Source: Podaxis mareebaensis
Lineage: Eukaryota > Basidiomycota > Agaricomycetes > Agaricales > Agaricaceae
Length of the DNA stretch: 64,000 nucleotides
Direction: 5' to 3'
Assembly (NCBI GenBank): GCA_018524725.1
Contig: JAEUWP010000115.1
Span: 62,001 to 126,000, forward strand
Shown: positions 60,872 to 64,000 of the stretch, piece by piece
Layout of the letters: every line of letters starts with the position of its first letter
How positions within the stretch are numbered: the stretch's first letter is position 1
Position numbers and translations under genes: made by a program
Notes under the pieces: model-generated
The model's database searches: none
Seen by the model: the letters and a program-made list of their open reading frames with translations, nothing else
What the model was told of the DNA's origin: nothing

Positions 60872-61496
60872 CTATTGTTGGCCCATACTTCGGACAGGCC
60901 CATACTTCGGACAGTCACATCCAGTCACAGCATTCCAAGCATGTTGTTTCAAACTCCAAAGCATTGCCATCAATTGCAGAACCGAATCACTACAAGGCGA
61001 GAATAATTAGTTGTTCTGTATAAGTTACTGGATGCAAAGAGTATGTATCCAAAAATAAGAAAGAAGATTAGTGATTGTGCTGAAGCCTGTAATTAAGTAT
61101 TTCTGCATTAGAAGATGGGGTATAATAGACTCCTCATCCTCATAAGCGCGTTGGCGCTCTCCCGCTCTCTTGGTGTGGGCTCGTGTTCCCTTGGTTCGGG
61201 GCATGAAGTCAGTTAGCAATTGTGGGCCAGGAGACGCGTCGCGACCGTGGTTCCGGGTTTACACAACACATATTGCATCAAATGTTTTCAGGCTCCGACA
61301 TGGTTAAGGTCGGCAAGAGTGACAAAGTGTTACTTTGGACCCCATTGCCACTCTCGCCATAAACTCAATGCATTGCATAAAATTTGTGTGTAGAATGCCT
61401 TAGAGGTACACTAGAATTATCCAAAGCTTTTCTGGAGTATTTCGCGAAGTTTTGCGCAAGTTACAATTGTTCGTCCGAAGTACGGGCCAACAATAG
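60872..61496. mobile_element. MITE-like element with TA flanks
   Basis: The 24-bp ends are inverted repeats with one mismatch. The left (60872-60895) begins CTATTGTTGGCC, and the right (61473-61496) is its reverse complement. Each end is flanked by the dinucleotide TA (60870-60871 and 61497-61498), the target duplication of Tc1/mariner/pogo-type elements. There is no transposase in the 625 bp. Just inside the left end the segment GCCCATACTTCGGACA is tandemly duplicated. Copy B of the dispersed repeat starts about 10 bp beyond the right end. Confidence 0.75.
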
Positions 61497-61506
61497 TACC
61501 GTATTG

Positions 61507-63840
61507 ATTGATTGAAGGCGCTCCGAATTCTACACTTTTCATGTCCGGGTTGTGCGAACGGCACGGGCATCTTATGTGGCACGCTATAATTTCCACATCC
61601 CATTTCCTCTGTCGAAGCATCGGTCTCTTCAATCCAGCGTATTCCTGCCGGTATCGGGAGTTGTGTTTCGAGCACATGCTAGGGTTCTGCAATATACAAT
61701 CAAACAACACTCTTAATTCCAATGGGTCGCTACTCTCTCCGGAACCGTCCGTGTCCTCGTATTTTCGGATTGTTAGTCAATTAACAACCCGAAGCTTTCA
61801 AAGTATTTCTGCTTTTTTGTGGAGTACCGCACCTGATGACGAAGGAAGCAGGTGCAAATTCTTATGCGGCGTGACGAGTCACGGACAAAACAACGTTCGG
61901 ACAATCCAATGTTCGATGTTCGACGCTCACCAGCATGATCCCTGTCTCGCTCCAAGCCTCTCCACTACAACATCGCCACTCACAAATTTTTCCCACCCAC
62001 CCACACCCAACAGAACGGCGACGTTGTGAGGCAAGGATGGAATGTGCGGCGGGTGACCCATCTGCGTTCCCCCTTTCGCCTCACAACCCTGGCTTTTGGA
62101 GGCTCCCTGGCCTCCGGTTAACCGTTAGTCAACCGTTCCCGCTCATTCATGTCGTCGTTCACCACATATCTACTATTATCATTATTTCTTGCCTTGCCCG
62201 TCACGCCATAAACGCTGGAGCACCCTCTTGTTCCGCTGCAGGTCAGGCAGTCGTTTCCTGCCTGATATGTCCATTCCGGGAGAAGTGCTGCGCACACCAT
62301 GTTATATCCTCGTCCATAGTCCCTGTTTGAGCCTACTGCATACATGGTCATACCGAGGTACCATTTCATTGAGCCTCCCACCAATACCGACCCCTCGGTT
62401 GCTGATTCCCTCTACCCGCTTTGCTGCTGATATGTTCCAGTATGAGTACCCGAACTATAGATCCACTCCGTCGTATCCACAATGAGTGCACCTTTGCGGG
62501 ATCATAATTTTGCTCAAAGCGTCACCCGTAACTTGGGTAAGTACCGAAGAAACAGAGGATCATCTGCTAGTTTCGCGTTTTGAGCTATCCTGCGAACCAA
62601 CGAACCCTATGACGCCGAGCAAAGCGCCCTCCGCGAGTGTCTTCATTTACTGTGTTACCCCTTAATTTTCCGCGGAACCTATTAAGTGCCCCGCTATGAT
62701 GTTCGCCCTGACACCGAAGTTGAGCATGAAACTGGATCATCGAGTCAACGTCATAGGCCCATTGAATAACCTGGACACCCCTACACTCGAACATCAACCC
62801 CGTGTCCCTCACCTCACCCCATTCGAGTGCAAGAAATGCGGCTGTAGTGTCCCTCAATGAACTCTTCAACGCCGTAACCACAAAAGAGTGCTCGTCCCTG
62901 CCGTTCGTCACTCCAGGTTTCTCGCGGGATAAGCTGTGCATACGTCGGAGGACAAACCAGAACAGAAATGTCAGGGTGTAGAAACCCCAGGGTCTGGTTC
63001 CTTTATCAAACTGCCGGCGGTTCTTCTTCCATACCGCAATAGCCAGCGAAGTTGGGAGCAGGAGTGTGAGGGCTGCTCATTGGCTCGGGCGTATGTGTAC
63101 AAGTGACAGCAACCAGGACTCAGGGTGTTCGTCGTGGAATCCTCTTGCCTTCTCTTCTTGTACTGCCCTACATTGATTTGGCGACATCCAATGTCCTGAA
63201 CGCGTTTTAGGGCCAGCAGAAATGTCATACGCCGGGGTCCAGGTTTGTTAAAGGTCTTACTGTCCGTGCTTCCTGGCCTCCTTGTTTGCCCACGGAGTGG
63301 GGCCCGAGGTCCTTACGATGGTTAAACGAGTTTGACATTGACATTTCCAGCTTCGTTCCTCAACTAGACGTCGTGATTCCTGACCAGTTGGTGGGCCCAA
63401 AGAATATTGAGGGTGTGATCAGAGCGCCACCAAATCCTAAACCTTCGCCAGAAGAGAGATACTCATGCTTCTTCAATACTACGCTGCTCAACCACTTCTC
63501 CTCGGTCGCACACGAGTGCCTCCTAACCCAATACATCCCACGGCAAAATGATTACGGGAAAACTGATTCACAAAATGCTATTATATTCGCAGCTTTCCAC
63601 GTAGAGTTCCTCCTCTTCGCGCGCCGGATGCTCGGCTTGGTGGAAGACAAAGTCTTCGGTGAACGTAGAGAACTGGTCCAGTTCTCTAGTCACACCTATG
63701 CACAGGGATAGTTGTTTGTTCAGGGAACCTTCTAGATACCTGATACCTTATTGGAAAACGTCATGAATGATGAGCAGAGTAAAGGCCGCTTCTGTCATGC
63801 GGTCACAACCGGATGAAAATTACGTAGAAAGTAGTGAGAG
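61507..63840 (+). repeat. dispersed repeat copy B (CpG-rich)
   Basis: This is the direct-orientation partner of 56290-58235. It keeps CpG sites that copy A has lost, for example ttggctcgggcgtatgtg near 63080 against ttggctcagacatatgtg near 57461. It is longer by an insertion of about 390 bp (61829-62216). Frames on both strands are interrupted, so no protein can be named. The pair flanks the P450 pseudogene, so the block P450 plus repeat may have been duplicated, or inserted, as a unit. Confidence 0.72.
61829..62216. mobile_element. insertion in repeat copy B
   Basis: Copy A lacks this segment. Its edges in copy B are GGAGTACC (61821-61828) and GGAGCACC (62217-62224), and copy A has GGAGCACC once at the matching spot. 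That is an 8-bp direct repeat with one transition, as left by a hAT-type insertion. I see no clear terminal inverted repeats, so a deletion between short repeats in copy A is the alternative. Confidence 0.45.
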
Positions 63841-64000
63841 CGAGAGGACTTTACAGGAAAGAGACTGTTGTACATACTTGAATTATGCTCCGCAAGTCTG
63901 GAAGCTAATGGAAAGATAGAGAGAGATATTGATAGACAAATATGCACAGGCACAGAAGGCTCAGAACCACGCCGCAACCACATTTCTGCCACTCAGTAAT

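Noticed and set aside
61507..63840. Calling the dispersed repeat a named transposon family
   Set aside because: Neither strand shows reverse transcriptase, integrase, helicase or DDE motifs that I can read, and no LTR or inverted ends match. I left it unclassified.

Overview
The window looks like nuclear DNA of a mushroom-forming basidiomycete (Agaricomycetes, probably Agaricales). Genes are packed with short GT-AG introns (mostly 45-65 bp), very short exons occur, and a clp1-like (clampless1) gene and heme-thiolate peroxidase genes are present. No ribosome-binding or operon logic applies. I rebuilt the gene models by hand from conserved protein motifs, splice sites and reading-frame continuity. 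Identities come from family recognition, not from a database search.

Layout. 1-0.7 kb: 5' part of a DUS3 tRNA-dihydrouridine synthase (minus). 1.1-7.0 kb: two divergently transcribed Delta-12-type fatty acid desaturases. 8.6-12.4 kb: LCB2 (serine palmitoyltransferase subunit) and a DUF4743/Nudix hydrolase, both minus. 13.0-17.1 kb: a tandem pair of short heme-thiolate peroxidases. 17.3-21.1 kb: meiotic MSH4 with 23 exons. 21.4-25.6 kb: an APC-type amino acid permease, head to head with a YIP1-family membrane protein. 26.1-31.0 kb: MIC10, BRO1 and a MIC12-like gene, so two inner-mitochondrial-membrane MICOS subunits bracket an ESCRT-associated gene.

31.5-39.8 kb is a gene graveyard. It holds a broken aspartokinase, a broken NLR (N-terminal helical domain, truncated NACHT, 13 WD40 repeats), a broken RPT6 proteasome ATPase and a broken mitochondrial uL16m gene. 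At least the RPT6, uL16m and NLR copies keep introns, so they are DNA-level duplicates rather than retrocopies.

40.0-50.5 kb is again active and dense: a secreted GH5 glycoside hydrolase, transcription elongation factor SPT5, an F-box protein, a DJ-1 family protein and clp1. From about 50.5 kb onward I see no intact gene. About 5 kb upstream of clp1 holds nothing I recognise. Then come a MITE-like element, a roughly 2-kb dispersed repeat present twice in direct orientation, a cytochrome P450 pseudogene between the two copies, and a second MITE-like element with TA flanks.

The clearest unusual signal is CpG-directed transition decay. In the P450, RPT6 and uL16m pseudogenes and in one of the two repeat copies, CGA arginine codons have become TGA stops, and CGN arginines have become Cys, His, Gln or Trp. 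Intact neighbours keep ordinary CpG. This looks like RIP-like or methylation-driven mutation of duplicated DNA. Other points of interest are a possible lipid-oxidation neighbourhood (desaturases, LCB2, peroxidases), exons of 11-13 nt, and two or three GC-AG introns.
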